Below, piece by piece: positions 62,209-64,000 of a stretch of 64,000 nucleotides of DNA. The stretch is from an uncultured Metabacillus sp. (GTDB lineage: Bacteria; Bacillota; Bacilli; Bacillales; Bacillaceae), in NCBI RefSeq assembly GCF_947503125.1, contig NZ_CANNCR010000010.1:62001-126000 (forward strand), written 5' to 3'. A program made the position numbers and the translations under genes. Every line of letters starts with the position of its first letter. The stretch's first letter is position 1. The notes beneath the pieces are model-generated. The model was not told the DNA's origin, did no database searches, and saw nothing but the letters and a program-made list of their open reading frames with translations.

Positions 62209-63189
62209 CTAAGACGAACAACCTCCGCCACAGCTTGAGCAGGAGGAACCGCATCCACTATTTCCGCCGCCATCGCCTGAACCATCGCCATGGTTATCCC
62301 CGGAACGATCAGAGGAAGCTGTACCGCAGAAAACGGCGTTGGAGCAACCGCTGGTATATTTTGCTACTTGAGTAAATGCATATACTTTCGCGTATTCCCA
62401 ATAGTCATTAAAATAATAAAACGAGAAGAATACCATAACAAGTGACAAGGAAGTCATATCACCATATGTCTGTTGCTTTGTAAATGAGCCTTTTTTATCA
62501 ACCTGATAGATCTTTTCCGCTTCATTTATTTGCTTCTTCATGCGATCGACTAAATATTCAGCCAGTCCTTTATTAACTTCGCTTTGACGAAAATACTTTT
62601 CCAACAAAGCTTCCTTACTATTTTCCTTAAATTCTTTTAAAATCTCGTTAGATAACGGGTGATTGAAAAAACTCCCCCAAGTCTTCCAGCTAAATTCGGT
62701 AATTTGAAACAGCTGTGAGAAAACCCAGTCGAAAAATGCGCGATCCTGTGGTGCTGGATCGGGATTTGTGTTTGGAATATGATGAAGCATTTCCCCTAAA
62801 AATTGCTCTGAAAATGACTGATACTCTTTCGTAAAAAGGATCATTTCATGCCAGATTTCATCGACATCTTCACTAAACATAGGGGCTTTCTTTAGAATGT
62901 TAGCGACTAGGAAATACCTTTTTAATTCAAACAAAAGCCACTCAAACTCATCCTCGCTCCGTTGGGGATGCTCCTTAAGGAATCGCTGCTTAACTTGTTG
63001 AATATACTCATCGTCTAAAGCCATATTTAATTGATTAAGTAAAGGCTGGATTGGGACATGGTTTAATACACCTAGATTTTCCGGTATATTCTCCTTAATT
63101 AATTTTGGCTGACCTTTTTTGATTGAAGCAATGATCCCAACTGTAATACCGGCTAACAGCAGGCCTCCAAAAATAACACCAATAATCAT
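62209..63189 (-). CDS. Glycine-rich-domain (GRDP/DUF1399-like) membrane protein with Cys/Gly/Ser tail
   Basis: 326 residues. N-terminal membrane helix (about 2-22), a helical cytoplasmic body with DVDEIWHEMILFTKEYQSF and LHHIPN, matching the 'WHxHxL...Y' core of glycine-rich-domain-like proteins, and a C-terminal tail of alternating Gly, Ser and Cys (DGGGNSGCGSSCSSCGGGCSS, last 21 residues, seven of them not shown in one run here because of its length). Plant relatives carry similar tails. No function known for the bacterial ones. Confidence 0.75.
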   Translation of the reverse strand: MIIGVIFGGLLLAGITVGIIASIKKGQPKLIKENIPENLGVLNHVPIQPLLNQLNMALDDEYIQQVKQRFLKEHPQRSEDEFEWLLFELKRYFLVANILKKAPMFSEDVDEIWHEMILFTKEYQSFSEQFLGEMLHHIPNTNPDPAPQDRAFFDWVFSQLFQITEFSWKTWGSFFNHPLSNEILKEFKENSKEALLEKYFRQSEVNKGLAEYLVDRMKKQINEAEKIYQVDKKGSFTKQQTYGDMTSLSLVMVFFSFYYFNDYWEYAKVYAFTQVAKYTSGCSNAVFCGTASSDRSGDNHGDGSGDGGGNSGCGSSCSSCGGGCSS

Positions 63190-63412
63190 TTCACTCCCCC
63201 TCCCCCTTTTTGAAAAATATATATGTTTTGGTAAAATTATACTACACTTTCAGTGTTATTTTAAGAGTTTTAGAGCTTTAGGCTAGTTTTAGATTGGGAA
63301 TTTTTTAAAACTGGATTTTTGATAAATTAATTGGTTTCCTTTTATTTGAGAAACTTGAAACCTCACTATAGGTTCAATTACATTTTGCCAACCAAATGAT
63401 GTTTGTAAAATT

Positions 63413-63730
63413 TCATAAAACCGAAAAATATTTAATGGAACCGATGATGTTGTAGGCTACACGGAAGCCGTGAACAACTAGGAACTTTTGGGCGGTTTGT
63501 TTTAAAGATTCAATCGAATGAACCGCTGTGCCTTCTAGAAACATTATTTCGTTACGTGGCCATTCAAAAATGATCGATGTAGCTCCTTCTAAAACAAGCA
63601 TTAACATACTGAAAAAAATCCAATAACGTGCAGGCTTTACTTTCCATGCCAAAATGAATGCTGCTACCCCTGTCAAAATGCTAGCGGCTCCTAATGGTGC
63701 CGTTAAAGAGACGAATCTTCTATTTAAATA
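63413..63730 (-). pseudogene. C-terminal remnant of a DUF1772-like membrane protein
   Basis: The frame is open from the stop at 63731-63733, with no start codon or ribosome binding site near its true beginning, and starts within the 3' end of thrS. It encodes about 105 residues of an integral membrane protein (VSLTAPLGAAS, two further helices) ending KYFSVL. Full proteins of this type are about 150 residues. Possibly translated from TTG 63676, but more likely a truncated leftover. Confidence 0.55.
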
Positions 63731-64000
63731 CTACGTTCTTTTATTTGCTGTTCTATTTTCTTTTTAAAATGTTCAAGTGGAACACTTTCCGATTGTTGTT
63801 CTCCGTATTTTCTAACATTTACTTCATGTTCTTTCACTTCATTGTCCCCCAGCACCAGCATATAAGGGATTTTTTGCATTTGTGCTTCTCTTATTTTATA
63901 CCCTAGCTTTTCGTTACTATTGTCAATTTTCACCCTTACTCCCAGTTGTTTCAGTTCGGATTGAATCTGTAAACAATAGTCCAAGTGAACCTGTGAGATC
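63724..64000 (-). CDS. thrS: Threonyl-tRNA synthetase, C-terminal anticodon-binding end (partial)
   Basis: The frame enters from the right edge and ends TAA at 63724. [50 protein letters not shown] is the anticodon-binding domain of class II ThrRS. The remaining 5' part lies beyond the window. It charges tRNA-Thr with threonine. Which paralogue (thrS or thrZ) cannot be told. Confidence 0.9.
   Translation of the reverse strand, partial: ISQVHLDYCLQIQSELKQLGVRVKIDNSNEKLGYKIREAQMQKIPYMLVLGDNEVKEHEVNVRKYGEQQSESVPLEHFKKKIEQQIKERSI

Noticed and set aside
1-64000. CRISPR array, insertion sequence, prophage
   Set aside because: No regularly spaced direct repeats, transposase, integrase or phage structural genes were found on reading through both strands.

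Overview
The window looks like chromosome from a low-GC, endospore-forming member of the Bacillaceae. Supporting signs are a CotF-type coat protein and small coat-like genes, a DUF3231 protein, a lysine (L-box) riboswitch ahead of dapA, AGGAGG-type ribosome binding sites with frequent TTG/GTG starts, CcpA (cre) operators and many Rho-independent terminators. No rRNA, tRNA, CRISPR array or insertion sequence was seen.

Layout. (1) Positions 1-15950, all on the minus strand, form a carbohydrate region. A LacI-type regulator and a GH36 raffinose-synthase-like glycosidase come first. A CcpA-type promoter then drives an ABC sugar importer (binding lipoprotein and two permeases), an Asp/Glu-racemase-like enzyme, an FGGY kinase, a class II ketose-bisphosphate aldolase broken by an amber codon, a tandem metallo-beta-lactamase protein, a GH38 alpha-mannosidase, an AraD/FucA-type aldolase and a DUF1537 kinase that runs off the left edge. 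(2) 16000-25100 is mixed: a probable holin-like type I toxin with a downstream hairpin, a 45-residue protein behind a cre-bearing promoter, a folded intergenic repeat, a ComB-family phosphatase, spore coat genes, a chemotaxis receptor, a glutamate-synthase-like flavoprotein and a Suv3-like helicase. (3) 25459-39228 is a second carbohydrate region: LplB/LplC/LplA-type ABC importer, two Gfo/Idh/MocA oxidoreductases, two sugar-isomerase-like TIM barrels and GH127, followed upstream by GH76 endo-alpha-1,6-mannanase, GH125 exo-alpha-1,6-mannosidase and a GntR/LacI-hybrid regulator. With GH38 this makes a yeast alpha-mannan toolkit. (4) 39510-49671 holds a frameshifted AraC/GyrI-like regulator, an N-terminally truncated ABC permease and, abutting it, a complete four-gene Wadjet-type (JetABCD, TIGR02677-02680 type) anti-plasmid system. 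(5) 49955-64000 holds riboswitch-controlled dapA, a secreted 5'-nucleotidase, an ABC-F protein with a long attenuator-like leader, a prolyl-4-hydroxylase-like enzyme, DUF3231, a PAP2 phosphatase, an MHYT histidine kinase, a DRE-TIM aldolase, two gene remnants, a glycine-rich-domain protein with a Cys-rich tail and the 3' end of thrS.

The most striking general feature is the number of broken genes. There are two in-frame TAG codons, a lost start codon plus an A-run frameshift in one binding protein, a 5-bp tandem-repeat expansion in its partner permease, a 1-nt loss in the AraC gene, and three truncated remnants. Most lie in the carbohydrate loci. They point either to decay of these pathways, to switchable (repeat-based) genes, or to consensus errors that a read check would settle.

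All function calls come from reading the sequence and family knowledge; no database search was run.
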